Assembly: GCF_014654615.1 (NCBI RefSeq)
Contig: NZ_BNBB01000007.1
Location: forward strand, 181,292-245,291
Origin: Streptosporangium violaceochromogenes
Lineage (GTDB): Bacteria > Actinomycetota > Actinomycetes > Streptosporangiales > Streptosporangiaceae
DNA length: 64,000 bases
Direction: 5' to 3'
Positions 9,847 to 18,179 of this stretch are shown piece after piece. Below the pieces are notes generated by a model that was not told the DNA's origin, did no database searches, and saw only the letters and a list, made by a program, of their open reading frames with translations. Position 1 is the stretch's first letter, and every line of letters starts with the position of its first letter. A program made the position numbers and the translations under genes.

Positions 9847-11076
9847 TCAGGACAGCAGGGTCTCGCCGATCCACCCGCCCTCGGCGCAGCCCGGGGGCAC
9901 GGCGAACACGGCCGAGCCGATCGGCGTGGTCCACTCGTTCAGCAGGTCGGCCTCGGCCAGCCGCCTCTGGATGGGGACGAACTGCCGGGTGACGTCCGCC
10001 TGGTAGGAGGCGAACAGCAGACCGCAGTCGGAGTGCCCCCGGGCGGTGAGCCCCTCGTCGTAGTTGTAGACCCTGCGGAAGATCCGCATCCCCGGGTCCT
10101 TGACGTGGGCCCGCCGGATGTGGGCGTACTCGGAGATGACGGGCAGGCCCGCCGGGGTGAGCCGGTCGAAGTCCGGCTCGTCGTGCTCGAACCGGCCGGT
10201 CAGCGGCGCGCCGGTGTCCAGGCGCCGGCCCACCGTGAACTCCTTGGCCGTTCGGTCGGCGGCGTCCCACGTCTCCAGCTCGGCCCGGATGCGCCGCAGC
10301 ACCAGCGTGGTGCCGCCGCGCAGCCACTCGGGACCGTCGTTCACCCAGACCGCCCGGTCGAAGTCGGGGGTGCCGGGCCGGGGGTTGACGGTCCCGTCGA
10401 GCTGACCGAGGAGGTTGTGCTGGGTCAGCCCGGGGGCCTGTGTAACGGGGCTGCGGCGGAACCCGCGCTGGGTCCAGCGCACCCGGGCGAAGGCCCGCGC
10501 GTCCTTGACGGTCATGCGCAGGGCGTGGGCGAGCGTGACGCCGTCGTCGGCGCAGATCTGCAGCAGCAGGTCGGCGCCGGTCCACCGTTCCTCCAGTCTG
10601 TCGATCGTGAACCTCGGCAGGGGAGCCACCGACGCGGGCCGCCGTTCCCCGAGCCCGGCCGCCGCGAAGAGGCCGGGCCCGAAGCCGAAGGTGACGGTCA
10701 GCCGGGCGGGGAGTACGGCGAGTTCGGGCTCGGTGTCGGCCAGGGCCGGTCGGCCCTGGGTCAGACGCCGCGCGTCGTCGGTGAGCAGGCGCATCATCCG
10801 GCCGATCGCCTCACGGCCGGTGCCCGGCAGCAGGTCCAGGCCGACGAAGACCGCGTGGGCCTGCGGAAGTGTGGCGACCCCGGCCTGACGGACGCCGTGG
10901 AAGGGCTCCGTGGCCGAGCCGGCGGGGGTCTGCGGGGTCGTGTCCGGGGGCGTCGCCGCGAGGGCGGTTCCGCCGGTGGAGGGAGAGCGCTCGGAGATCC
11001 GCGCGGAGAGGGCGCCGGCCACCGTGGCGGCGCCCCCCGCGAGCAGTCCCCTGCGTGTGAAACGGGGGTCTGGCAT
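9847..11076 (-). CDS. Tat-exported DyP-type heme peroxidase (EfeB/DtpA-like)
   Basis: The 409-residue product starts with a twin-arginine signal (PDPRFTRRGLLAGGAATVAG) and a cleavable region, then a ferritin-like DyP fold. The distal GxxDG motif appears as LLGQLDGTVNPRPG near residue 222, and the proximal heme histidine should be in the FEHDEPDF or ISEYAHIRRAH region. It would be exported folded with heme and act outside the membrane on peroxide. It starts 19 bases after the PCuAC gene, and in Streptomyces a DyP peroxidase (DtpA) is encoded with an extracellular copper chaperone. A role linked to copper delivery or heme iron release is therefore likely. Confidence 0.93.
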   Translation of the reverse strand: MPDPRFTRRGLLAGGAATVAGALSARISERSPSTGGTALAATPPDTTPQTPAGSATEPFHGVRQAGVATLPQAHAVFVGLDLLPGTGREAIGRMMRLLTDDARRLTQGRPALADTEPELAVLPARLTVTFGFGPGLFAAAGLGERRPASVAPLPRFTIDRLEERWTGADLLLQICADDGVTLAHALRMTVKDARAFARVRWTQRGFRRSPVTQAPGLTQHNLLGQLDGTVNPRPGTPDFDRAVWVNDGPEWLRGGTTLVLRRIRAELETWDAADRTAKEFTVGRRLDTGAPLTGRFEHDEPDFDRLTPAGLPVISEYAHIRRAHVKDPGMRIFRRVYNYDEGLTARGHSDCGLLFASYQADVTRQFVPIQRRLAEADLLNEWTTPIGSAVFAVPPGCAEGGWIGETLLS

Positions 11077-11095
11077 GGTTCCTCATCGCCTCCGG

Positions 11096-11680
11096 TCAGC
11101 CGTGGCCCGCGCCGGTGTGCCCGTCGGTGCCCGGCCGGTAGTCCTCACGGCCGCCGGCGAAGTCCTTGCCGACCGCGGTGAACTCCAGGCTCTCGCCCCC
11201 CTGGAGCGTGAGGGTGAAGGCGACCTGCGCGCCGGGCTTCACCTCCTTGGTGACCCCCATGAGCATGATGTGGTCGCCGCCCGGCTGGAGGGGGTGCGTG
11301 CCGCGGGCCGGGACGACGAACCCGCCCTCCTTCGGTCGCATGATCATCTTTCCGCCCGAGTCGACCACCTCGTGCAACTCGACCTTCGGCGACAGGGGCG
11401 TGCTTCCGGAGACGACGGTCATGGCGACGTCGGTGTTGTTGACCAGGGTGCCGAAGGCGGCGGTCATGCCCTTGCGGGTGGTCTTCACCCACGGGTCGGT
11501 GATGGTCAGCGGCGGGGCGTCGGCGGGCGCGGACGGGCTGGCGGGCGCGCTCGCCGCGCCCGGCGCCGTGGCCTTCGCCCCGGCCCCCCCGGACTCGGAG
11601 GGCTGCGCGCCGCAGGCGCCGGCCGACACGGCGACGACGACGGCCAGCAGGCCCGCGGGCAGGAGACGGTGAACGGTCAT
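11096..11680 (-). CDS. PCuAC-family extracytoplasmic copper chaperone lipoprotein
   Basis: The 194-residue protein has a lipoprotein signal with lipobox VSAGAC (Cys near residue 23), an Ala/Pro/Ser linker, and a PCuAC (DUF461) beta-sandwich from about residue 58. The copper ligands of the family are in place: His in VELHEVVDSGG, Met in KMIMRPKEGG, and the HIM motif in GGDHIMLMG. The tail GTDGHTGAGHG is His-rich and may add copper binding. Members pass Cu(I) to cytochrome oxidase assembly. It lies between a membrane protein gene and the DyP peroxidase gene on the same strand, forming a likely copper-trafficking operon. Confidence 0.92.
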   Translation of the reverse strand: MTVHRLLPAGLLAVVVAVSAGACGAQPSESGGAGAKATAPGAASAPASPSAPADAPPLTITDPWVKTTRKGMTAAFGTLVNNTDVAMTVVSGSTPLSPKVELHEVVDSGGKMIMRPKEGGFVVPARGTHPLQPGGDHIMLMGVTKEVKPGAQVAFTLTLQGGESLEFTAVGKDFAGGREDYRPGTDGHTGAGHG

Positions 11681-11840
11681 GGGAATGCCTTTCGAGAAGG
11701 ACGGCGCCGCGGCCGGAGCGGGGGCTCGACGGTTCGTCGCGCGCCGGAGAGATCGGGTGACGGCGTCAGGGCGCGTGCCAGGGCCCGCGCACGCCGGGAG
11801 GAGCCCCGGAGAAGGGCTCGGAAGGAGAATCCGCGGGGAC

Positions 11841-12410
11841 TCAGAGGGCGGGGAGGAGATGCCGGGCCGGGGGGCCGCGCCGGCTCACCGCGTGGCGGAG
11901 AAGGAGAAGGGGCGAGCGCGCGACCGCGGGCTCGCCGGCGGGCACCGCGGGCCGGGCCGGACAGGGAAGAGGTTCGTCGAAGACGGCCGGCCCGAGCCGC
12001 GCGCCCAGCCTCCGCAGCAGCCCCCACAGCAGAGCCTCGCCCCGTGCGAGCCAGAGCGCGGTCAGCCCGACGGCCCAGCCGTGCGCGACCAGCATGGCGA
12101 GGCCGGGCACCAGGCCCGCGTGCGCGTGCCGGGCCACCTCCGAGGGGACGGCCGGGCCGGTCGCGGCGAACAGCAGATGAAGGGCCCCCTGGGTGCCCGC
12201 GAGCAGCGAGAGGATCGTGCCCACACCGCGCTCGCGGCCGGTCGCCGCGAACGCGGCCGCGAACGCGAGCGCCAGCCCGCCCGCCGCGCTCGGCACCGGG
12301 ACGGCCGTCCCGGCTCCCCCGGCGAAGGCGTGCGCGATCACGCCCAGCCCGAGCGACACCACGGCGAAGGCCGAGGAGCGGGCGAGACGGAAGAGCGGGG
12401 TGGCCGGCAT
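11841..12410 (-). CDS. Multi-pass membrane protein of copper locus (copy A)
   Basis: The 189-residue protein has four or five hydrophobic helices within about residues 5-130 and an Arg/Pro-rich cytoplasmic tail ending VSRRGPPARHLLPAL. It is upstream of the PCuAC and DyP genes on the same strand. A clear paralogue is encoded at 28567-29130 beside YcnI: both share GRER, the AHAHAG / AHPHGQ His pair, LARGEALLWGLL / LARGEAALWSLL and the C-terminal RHxVSRRGPP. This conserved pairing with extracytoplasmic copper proteins suggests a copper-handling role. MPATPLF is taken as start; no strong Shine-Dalgarno is seen, so the N-terminus is uncertain. Confidence 0.75.
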   Translation of the reverse strand: MPATPLFRLARSSAFAVVSLGLGVIAHAFAGGAGTAVPVPSAAGGLALAFAAAFAATGRERGVGTILSLLAGTQGALHLLFAATGPAVPSEVARHAHAGLVPGLAMLVAHGWAVGLTALWLARGEALLWGLLRRLGARLGPAVFDEPLPCPARPAVPAGEPAVARSPLLLLRHAVSRRGPPARHLLPAL

Positions 12411-12590
12411 GATGCCGCAATCATCACACACGCCGGTGGCGCCCTCCACGGTGGCGGGGGTGGCGGCCGGATTTCCCGAACCCGTGTCCGCGGGCGGGGA
12501 CCGGCGCGACGTCCCGCTCCCCGTCAACCCACCCGGGCGTTTCGGCGTCGGCCGGGATGGCCGTCCACGACCTCTCCGGCGTGCCGGGAA

Positions 12591-13322
12591 TCAGCGGTGA
12601 CGGCACAGCAGGCAGCGCAGGGCGCGCTCCAGGGCCTCGGCGCCGGTGACCGGGGCGGGCCAGGGCAGGCGGATCAGGGTGTGCCGGTCGGTGCCGTAGC
12701 GGACGGTCGCGCCGAAGCGGTCGAGTTCCCACAGCCACACGTCGCGTACCGGGGCCGCCGGCAGGAAGCGTAAGGCGGCCTCCAGTTCCGCCCGGTGGGT
12801 GTCGTTGACGTGGCGGAGGATGCGCTCGGCGTCGTCCAGCAGGGGGTCGGGGGCGGCGCCGAGATACTCCTCGGCGTCGAGGATCCCGGACTCGCCACCG
12901 ATGAGATAGATCACCCGCCCGACGTCCACCCGGAGCAGCCTCGGGCCGTCGTCGCCCTCCAAGGTGTCGAACAGGGCCTCGTCCGGGCAGCGCTCGGCGA
13001 TCGCGACCGCGGTCTTTCGCGCCTCGGCCGCCGGTACGGCCTGGGCCCACCCCTCCACCTTGAGCAGGCCTCGCGAGATCTCGGCTCCGCCGAGCGAGCG
13101 GTTCGCGGTCAGTTCCACGCTCACCACGGGCTCGCCGGAGGCGCCGTGGAGCGGATCTCCCGGCAGGACCAGCAGCACCGGCCGGCCCGCGCCGTCCACC
13201 CCTCCCCTGGCGGGAGCGGCCGGCGGGCCGTCCCCGGCGAGGGAGACGTGAACGGGGGCGGCCGTGGCGGCCAGAGTGCGGATCCGCTCGGGAGTGGGCG
13301 GGGTGCCGACGGGCTGCTGCAT
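12591..13322 (-). CDS. DUF2470-domain protein, heme/iron utilisation-like
   Basis: The 243-residue protein has a split-barrel-like N-terminal part (residues 20-110, [20 protein letters not shown]) and a C-terminal DUF2470 region (about 150-235) with [21 protein letters not shown] and the [11 protein letters not shown] helix. DUF2470 accompanies heme-binding HugZ-like and pyridoxamine-oxidase-fold proteins, which act in the cytoplasm on heme. The divergent S4 gene is only 87 bases away, with an iron-box palindrome between them, so iron-dependent repression is expected. The last residues include a CLLCRHR motif that may bind metal. Confidence 0.8.
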   Translation of the reverse strand: MQQPVGTPPTPERIRTLAATAAPVHVSLAGDGPPAAPARGGVDGAGRPVLLVLPGDPLHGASGEPVVSVELTANRSLGGAEISRGLLKVEGWAQAVPAAEARKTAVAIAERCPDEALFDTLEGDDGPRLLRVDVGRVIYLIGGESGILDAEEYLGAAPDPLLDDAERILRHVNDTHRAELEAALRFLPAAPVRDVWLWELDRFGATVRYGTDRHTLIRLPWPAPVTGAEALERALRCLLCRHR

Positions 13323-13359
13323 GGACCGGCTCTCCTTGAGGTCGGACGGCTGTCTCAGC

Positions 13360-13395
13360 TAAGGTTAGGTTTACCTAACCAAGGAAGACCTAACC
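13360..13395. promoter_or_regulatory. IdeR/DmdR-type iron box in divergent promoter
   Basis: GGTTAGGT-TT-ACCTAACC (13363-13380) is a perfect 8-2-8 palindrome. In the 19-base register 13360-13378 it matches the IdeR/DmdR consensus TTAGGTTAGGCTAACCTAA at 16 positions. A further half site ACCTAACC lies 15 bases on (13388-13395), as expected where two dimers bind. It sits between the DUF2470 and S4 genes and could repress both when iron is plentiful. Confidence 0.85.
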
Positions 13396-13409
13396 ACAGA
13401 GGAGTGACG

Positions 13410-14024
13410 ATGCGCTACACCGGGCCGAAGGTGCGTCTTTCCCGGCGGGCGGGTGTTCCGCTGACCCGCAAGGCGGTCCGCTACTTCGAGGAGCGGCCCT
13501 ACCCTCCCGGTGAGCACGGACGCAAGACCAACCGGCGGCAGACCGGCGACTACGGTGTGCGGCTGATGGAGAAGCAGAAGCTGCGCTGGTACTACGACGT
13601 CTCCGAACGGCAGATGCGCCGCTACTGGGGCATGGCGCTGCGCGGTACCGGCAGGTCGGGGGCCGAGCTGGTCGCGCTCCTGGAGAGCCGTCTCGCCTCG
13701 CTCGTGCTGCGCGCGGGCTTCGCGCCGTCCATCTACGCGGCCCGTCAGTACGTCACGCACGGTCACATCACCGTGGACGGCCGCAAGGTCGACATCCCCG
13801 GTTATCTCGTCAAGCCCGGTCAGGTCGTCGCGGTGCGGCGCAGGTCGGCCGGAATGCAACCCTTCGTCGCCGCCTCCGAGGGGATCTACGCCGACGACCG
13901 GACCGCCCCCTACCTCGACGTCGACCGGACCGGCCTCCGGTTCACCCTCGTCGGCCGCCCGGCGCGCGAGCAGATCACGGTCCCGGTCGACGAGCAGCTC
14001 GTGGTGGAGTTCTACTCCCGCTGA
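13410..14024 (+). CDS. rpsD: Ribosomal protein S4 family, iron-box associated
   Basis: The 204-residue product is a full-length S4 ([20 protein letters not shown]), with [28 protein letters not shown] and the S4 RNA-binding domain ([29 protein letters not shown]) followed by [12 protein letters not shown]. It has no zinc-binding cysteines, so it is a Cys-less form. GAGGAG precedes the ATG. S4 initiates 30S assembly and normally lies in a ribosomal operon; here it stands alone behind an iron box. That suggests an alternative paralogue made under iron limitation, but whether another rpsD exists cannot be seen in this window. Confidence 0.92.
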   Translation: MRYTGPKVRLSRRAGVPLTRKAVRYFEERPYPPGEHGRKTNRRQTGDYGVRLMEKQKLRWYYDVSERQMRRYWGMALRGTGRSGAELVALLESRLASLVLRAGFAPSIYAARQYVTHGHITVDGRKVDIPGYLVKPGQVVAVRRRSAGMQPFVAASEGIYADDRTAPYLDVDRTGLRFTLVGRPAREQITVPVDEQLVVEFYSR

Positions 14025-14045
14025 CCGGCTCCGCCGCCGGACGGC

Positions 14046-14714
14046 TCAGGTTGCCGGTGAGGGGGCCGGCGGGGCGTCCTCGCGCCGGACGCAATAGCCG
14101 CCGATCCCCGACTTCAGCAGGGCGAAGGCGTGCTCGGCCCGTTCGCGCAGGTCCGGTTCGACGGCGGACACGCTTTCGCCGGCGAGCATACGGCGGGTGG
14201 CGTACGCCGTCAGCGTGGTGAGGGTGGCGTGGATCTGGGCGGCGACGAGCGCGGGGGTGAGGTCGCCGGGGCCGGCGCCGCTCTCCTCGGCCAGGGTCCG
14301 GGTCAGCGCCTCCCGCCGCAGCTCGTTCATCTCCCGTACCCGTGCGACGAGGGACGGGCTGGAGTCGACCAGGCGGACGAAGGCGTCGCCCCCCTCGTGC
14401 AGGCCGTACCGCCAGGAGCGGGTGTCCAGGGCCTCCAGGAAGTCGCGGCGCACCGCGTCCACCGCGCCCTCGCCGGGTCCGCGCCGGCGCACGACCTCGC
14501 CGAGCAGTCCCACCAGCTCGTCCTGCCGGTCGAGCAGCAGGTCCTCCTTGGTGGGAAAGTAGTTGAAGACCGTGTTGACCGAGACGTCCGCCGCTCTGGC
14601 GACCTCGGCCACCGTCACGTTGTCGAAGCCCCGCGCCAGGAACAGCCCCGTCGCCGTGTCGGAGATGCGCAGCCTGGTCTCCCGTTTCTTGCGCTCGCGC
14701 AGTCCCTCACCCAT
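14046..14714 (-). CDS. TetR-family regulator, divergent from ABC exporter
   Basis: The product is 222 residues from MGEGLRERKKRETRLRISD, with a TetR helix-turn-helix at about 14-60 (VAEVARAADVSVNTVFNYFP) and an all-helical ligand domain behind it. Two further in-frame ATGs lie three and four codons upstream and neither has a clear Shine-Dalgarno, so the exact start is open. It is divergent from an ABC exporter whose ATG is only about 80 bases away. TetR proteins in this arrangement usually repress the exporter until a toxic ligand binds; that role is inferred. Confidence 0.9.
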   Translation of the reverse strand: MGEGLRERKKRETRLRISDTATGLFLARGFDNVTVAEVARAADVSVNTVFNYFPTKEDLLLDRQDELVGLLGEVVRRRGPGEGAVDAVRRDFLEALDTRSWRYGLHEGGDAFVRLVDSSPSLVARVREMNELRREALTRTLAEESGAGPGDLTPALVAAQIHATLTTLTAYATRRMLAGESVSAVEPDLRERAEHAFALLKSGIGGYCVRREDAPPAPSPAT

Positions 14715-14793
14715 GCCCGCCATCATAGGTGAGCCGGTCAAATTTTTAAGTCGCCACAAATTTATGGTTAGTATAAACATGGAGGCGATGAAA

Positions 14794-15579
14794 ATGATCA
14801 AGACATCGGGTCTGTGCAAGACCTTCCCCGGGGGCGTCACCGCCGTCCGGGGCGTGGACCTCGCCGTCGAGGCGGGGGAGATCGTGGGGTTCCTGGGCCC
14901 CAACGGCGCCGGAAAGACAACCACCATGCGCATGCTGACCACGCTGCTGCGTCCCTCCGGAGGCACGGCCACGGTCGCCGGGCACGACCTGCTCGCCGAT
15001 CCCCGGGCCGTACGGCGGCGCATCGGGCACGTCTCCCAGGGCGGTGCGGTCAGCCCCGCCGTCCCGGTGCGGGACGACCTGCTGCTCCACGCCATGCTGT
15101 ACGGCATGCGCGCGGCCCCGGCACGCGAGCGGATCGGAAAGGTGCTGGAGCGGCTCGGCCTCACCGGCCTGGAGGCCAGGCCGGGCGCGGCGCTCTCCGG
15201 CGGCCAGCGCCGCCGTTTCGACCTGGCCTTCGGCCTGGTCCACGGGCCGTCGCTGCTCTTCCTCGACGAGCCCACCACGGGGCTGGACCCGCAGAGCCGG
15301 GCCGGGCTGTGGGAGCACGTCCGGGACCTGCGCGAGCGGGACGGCCTGACGGTCTTCCTCACCACGCACTATCTCGACGAGGCCGACGCCCTCGCCGACC
15401 GCCTGTTCGTCATCGACCGCGGTGTGATCGTGGCGGAGGGCACCCCCGCCGAGCTCAAGGGCGGTTCCGCCTCGCTCGACGAGGCCTTTCTGGCCATCAC
15501 CGGTCTCTCCCCGGGAGAGGGGGCCCCATCGGCGGAGACCTCCGGGGGGTCCTCCTCGCGGCGGGGGGCGGCCCGGTGA
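14794..15579 (+). CDS. ABC exporter ATP-binding protein, DrrA-like
   Basis: The 261-residue ATPase shows Walker A GPNGAGKTTTMRML (about residue 35), Q loop VSQGGAVSPA, signature LSGGQRRRFDLA (about 136), Walker B SLLFLDEPTTGLDP and switch His in LTTHYLDEADAL. The short C-terminal tail and sequence style match drug-resistance exporters of the DrrA/NodI type. The ATG at 14794 has GGAGG eight bases upstream and is preferred to two earlier in-frame ATGs. A TATAAA-like element lies at 14772-14777. Its stop overlaps the permease start by four bases (GTGA), so the two are translationally coupled. Confidence 0.93.
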   Translation: MIKTSGLCKTFPGGVTAVRGVDLAVEAGEIVGFLGPNGAGKTTTMRMLTTLLRPSGGTATVAGHDLLADPRAVRRRIGHVSQGGAVSPAVPVRDDLLLHAMLYGMRAAPARERIGKVLERLGLTGLEARPGAALSGGQRRRFDLAFGLVHGPSLLFLDEPTTGLDPQSRAGLWEHVRDLRERDGLTVFLTTHYLDEADALADRLFVIDRGVIVAEGTPAELKGGSASLDEAFLAITGLSPGEGAPSAETSGGSSSRRGAAR

Positions 15580-16310
15580 GAACGGTTCTCCGCGACACCT
15601 GGATCGTCTTCCTGCACGGCACCCGGATCGCGCTGCGCCAGAAGGCCGGGATCGCCTTCGGTGTGCTGCAGCCCCTGCTCTATCTGGTGCTGTTCGGGCC
15701 GTTGTTCGCCACGATCGGCACCTGGGAGACGCTCGTTCCCGGCCTGCTGGTCCAGGTCGCGCTGCTGAGCGCGGGCATGGCGGGGTTCGGGGTGGTCTTC
15801 GACGTCCGCTCCGGTGTGCTGGAGCGGCTCCGGGTCACTCCCGCGCCCCGCGTCTCCCTGCTGCTCGGCCGGGTGCTGAGCAGCTCCCTGACGCTGCTGA
15901 TCCAGTCGGTCACGCTCGTGGCCGTGGGGTACGGGTTCGGGCTGCGCGCCCGGCCCTTCGGCGTGCTGGCCGCCCTGGCGCTCATGACGCTGCTCGGGGT
16001 CGGCCTGGCCGCGCTGTCCAACGCGATCGCGCTGAACCTCGCCCCCGAGCTGTTCGCCCCCGTCGTGAGCACGGCGGTCGTCCCGTTGATCCTGCTGTCG
16101 GGGGCGTTCCTGCCGATGTCGATGGCTCCCGGCTGGCTGGACGCGCTGTCGCGGGTGACGCCGTTCCGCCATGTCCTTGAGGCCGTGCGCGACCTCTTCG
16201 CCGGGAGGTATCTCACCTGGACGGTGGCCGCCGGGGTCGCGGTGGCCCTGCTTCTGTCGGCCGTCTGCGTGACGGCCGGCACCCGTGTCTTCAGCCGGGA
16301 CGCGGCCTAG
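15576..16310 (+). CDS. ABC-2 exporter permease, DrrB-like
   Basis: The 244-residue membrane protein has six hydrophobic segments and the ABC-2 pattern: LQPLLYLVLFGPLF near residue 32, RSGVLERLRVTPAPR (the conserved cytosolic coupling loop) near 84, and the C-terminal SGAFLPMSMAPGWLDALSRVTP motif typical of DrrB. The GTG start overlaps the ATPase stop. Together they would form an efflux pump for a hydrophobic compound, with the divergent TetR gene as likely repressor. Confidence 0.92.
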   Translation: MRTVLRDTWIVFLHGTRIALRQKAGIAFGVLQPLLYLVLFGPLFATIGTWETLVPGLLVQVALLSAGMAGFGVVFDVRSGVLERLRVTPAPRVSLLLGRVLSSSLTLLIQSVTLVAVGYGFGLRARPFGVLAALALMTLLGVGLAALSNAIALNLAPELFAPVVSTAVVPLILLSGAFLPMSMAPGWLDALSRVTPFRHVLEAVRDLFAGRYLTWTVAAGVAVALLLSAVCVTAGTRVFSRDAA

Positions 16311-16338
16311 ACCCCCGCGCCGGGACGTGGCCCGAATC

Positions 16339-16373
16339 CCGCGCCGGGACGCCGCGGGGGCGTCCCGGCGCGG
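16339..16373. terminator. Perfect hairpin between convergent genes
   Basis: Two perfect 15-base arms (16339-16353 and 16359-16373) enclose a 5-base loop, with no T-run. It lies between the exporter permease and the convergent small gene and probably ends transcription from both sides. Confidence 0.7.
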
Positions 16374-16407
16374 AGGCGCGGAGGCGGCGGGAGGAGGTCC
16401 GATGGGT

Positions 16408-16641
16408 TCAGGCCGGTGGGCCGTACGGCTCGATCTTCGGGTCGGCGTACAGGCCGTAGTCGGCCTGGGGGTCGATCCGGGCGACGGCGGCCTCGGTCAC
16501 GCGCAGGGCGTACAGGTCCTGGCCGGGGTCGATGAGCACCAGGCCGTAGCCGAGATCCACCTCCTCGTCCGACAGGCCCAGGCGGCGCATGGCCTGCCGG
16601 AGCGTCGCCCGGGACGGGAGCCGTACGGTGAGAAGGACCAT
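16408..16641 (-). CDS. 77-residue partner of cytosolic subtilisin
   Basis: The small protein MVLLTVRLPSRATLRQAMRR has a beta-strand/helix/helix pattern (residues 1-45) then a beta hairpin DQ-like stretch GLVLIDPGQDLYALRVTEAA and an acidic Pro-rich tail. It has no signal peptide. It starts five bases after the stop of the S8 peptidase gene on the same strand, so the two are almost certainly cotranscribed. By analogy with small proteins encoded beside subtilisins it could be a trans-acting inhibitor or chaperone; no family is recognised, so this is inference. Confidence 0.75.
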   Translation of the reverse strand: MVLLTVRLPSRATLRQAMRRLGLSDEEVDLGYGLVLIDPGQDLYALRVTEAAVARIDPQADYGLYADPKIEPYGPPA

Positions 16642-16646
16642 GTCCC

Positions 16647-18005
16647 CTACGCTACGCGCGCCTCCTGGCGACGCAATGAGGAGAGCACCCTCGCCACGTT
16701 GACGACGCCGTAGCCGTAGTCGTAGTCGAACCCGAGATCGCCCCGTTCGTCGGCGGTGCGGCGCAGCAGGGCGCGCAGCTGGGCGGGGGACAGGCGGGAG
16801 GCGGGCCAGCGGGTGCGGATGGCCGCGACCAGGCCGGCGGCGACCGGGCAGGCGGTCGAGGTGCCCGAGTCGGGCTGGTCGACGCCGAAGGCCCAGGAGC
16901 CGGAGAAGTGGGTGTAGGAGCAGACGTCGGGCTTGCGGGGGGTGAGACGTCCGGGCCCCTGGGAGGAGTAGCCGACCCGCGCCCCGGAGGTGTCCACGCC
17001 GCCGACCGACAGCACGCGGGGGTGGGAGTTGGCCCCCGAGATCGGGCGGTCGGGATAGGCGCACCGCCGGTCGCGGCAGTCGCGCCCGCAGTTGCCCGCC
17101 GCGAACAGCACGTCGGCCCCCGCCTGCTCCAGGCTGGAGACGATCAGGTTGAACGGGTGGGCCGCGTTGTCGGAGTAGTTGCCGGGGTGGCCGACGGGGA
17201 AGTCCCAGCGGGGGGAGAAGGAGCCCCAGCTGTTGCTGATGACCAGGGAGCGGGTCGCCTCGGGCTGGGCGGCCAGCACGGTGCGCAGGTGGGCGAAGGC
17301 CGCCACCGCGTCCGACAGCAGGCCGTCCATGGCCGAGCCGCCCGGCCGCCGCGACAGCAGCACCGGAAGGTCGATCAGCGACGCCCTGGGCGCGGAGATG
17401 AGCGCGTCGAACGCGCACATCGTGCCGTGGTCCACCCGGAACTCGCCCGGCCTGCCGCTCACCCCGTCGGGGTTCCAGCTCCGCCCCGCGTCGACGGTCA
17501 CCTCGCGGCCGGTTCGCTGCCGGATGTGGGCGGCGTTGACGCCGGTGTCCACCACGGCCAGCGCGACGCCGGAGCCGTCCAGGCCCTCGGCCCTCAGGTC
17601 GCCGACGCGCATCAGCCGCTCGACGTCGTGCCAGTCGCCCACCGGGGCGTCGCCGCCGCAGGTGAGGCTGGACTCGATCACCGGGTCGGCGTGCACCCCC
17701 ACGATGTCGGAACGGAGGGCGGGCAGCAGGCTGAGCCGGGTGGACAGCTCGTCGTCGGAGATCTCGCCGCGGAGCATGACCGAGGCGTGCTCGGCGGACA
17801 GGGAGAAGGTCGTCGCCTGGCTCAGCGACAGGGGGTCGCCCCCGGCGGCGGGCACCGGGCGGGGCAGCGCGACCGGGACGAAGGAGCGGTCGAGGGCGAC
17901 GCCGGGCAGATCGTCGGCGACGTCGGCCGTGGTCGTGGGCACGTCCGGGTCGGCCACGGCCGCGACGACGTCCGGAGCGGGGCGGAGCTGAATCAGGACT
18001 CGCAT
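16647..18005 (-). CDS. S8-family subtilisin-like serine peptidase lacking a signal peptide
   Basis: The 452-residue protein has a non-secretory N-terminal region of about 140 residues (MRVLIQLRPAPDVVAAV) and a subtilisin domain with all four key residues: Asp153 (VVDTGVN), His193 (DHGTMCAF), oxyanion Asn305 (AAGNCGRDC) and Ser383 (GTSTACPVAA). Several cysteines around 305-362 (AAGNCGRDCRDRRC and VCSY) are unusual for a subtilisin and may form disulfides or bind metal. With no signal peptide or membrane anchor it should act inside the cell. It forms an operon with the 77-residue protein. Substrate unknown. Confidence 0.9.
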   Translation of the reverse strand: MRVLIQLRPAPDVVAAVADPDVPTTTADVADDLPGVALDRSFVPVALPRPVPAAGGDPLSLSQATTFSLSAEHASVMLRGEISDDELSTRLSLLPALRSDIVGVHADPVIESSLTCGGDAPVGDWHDVERLMRVGDLRAEGLDGSGVALAVVDTGVNAAHIRQRTGREVTVDAGRSWNPDGVSGRPGEFRVDHGTMCAFDALISAPRASLIDLPVLLSRRPGGSAMDGLLSDAVAAFAHLRTVLAAQPEATRSLVISNSWGSFSPRWDFPVGHPGNYSDNAAHPFNLIVSSLEQAGADVLFAAGNCGRDCRDRRCAYPDRPISGANSHPRVLSVGGVDTSGARVGYSSQGPGRLTPRKPDVCSYTHFSGSWAFGVDQPDSGTSTACPVAAGLVAAIRTRWPASRLSPAQLRALLRRTADERGDLGFDYDYGYGVVNVARVLSSLRRQEARVA

Positions 18006-18179
18006 GAGGCACCACCGAGAATCGAGGGGGCAACGAATTCCCCCACATTCCTTCATTCGCCTCGCCCTCGTCTAGCCATCCAGAACCCCACTGAACAGCA
18101 TTTATGTTGATTAGAAACCGCAAATCGCCAGCACTGATTTTCTTCCCTGAGGGGGCCGGGGTCACTACCGTTGGACGGC

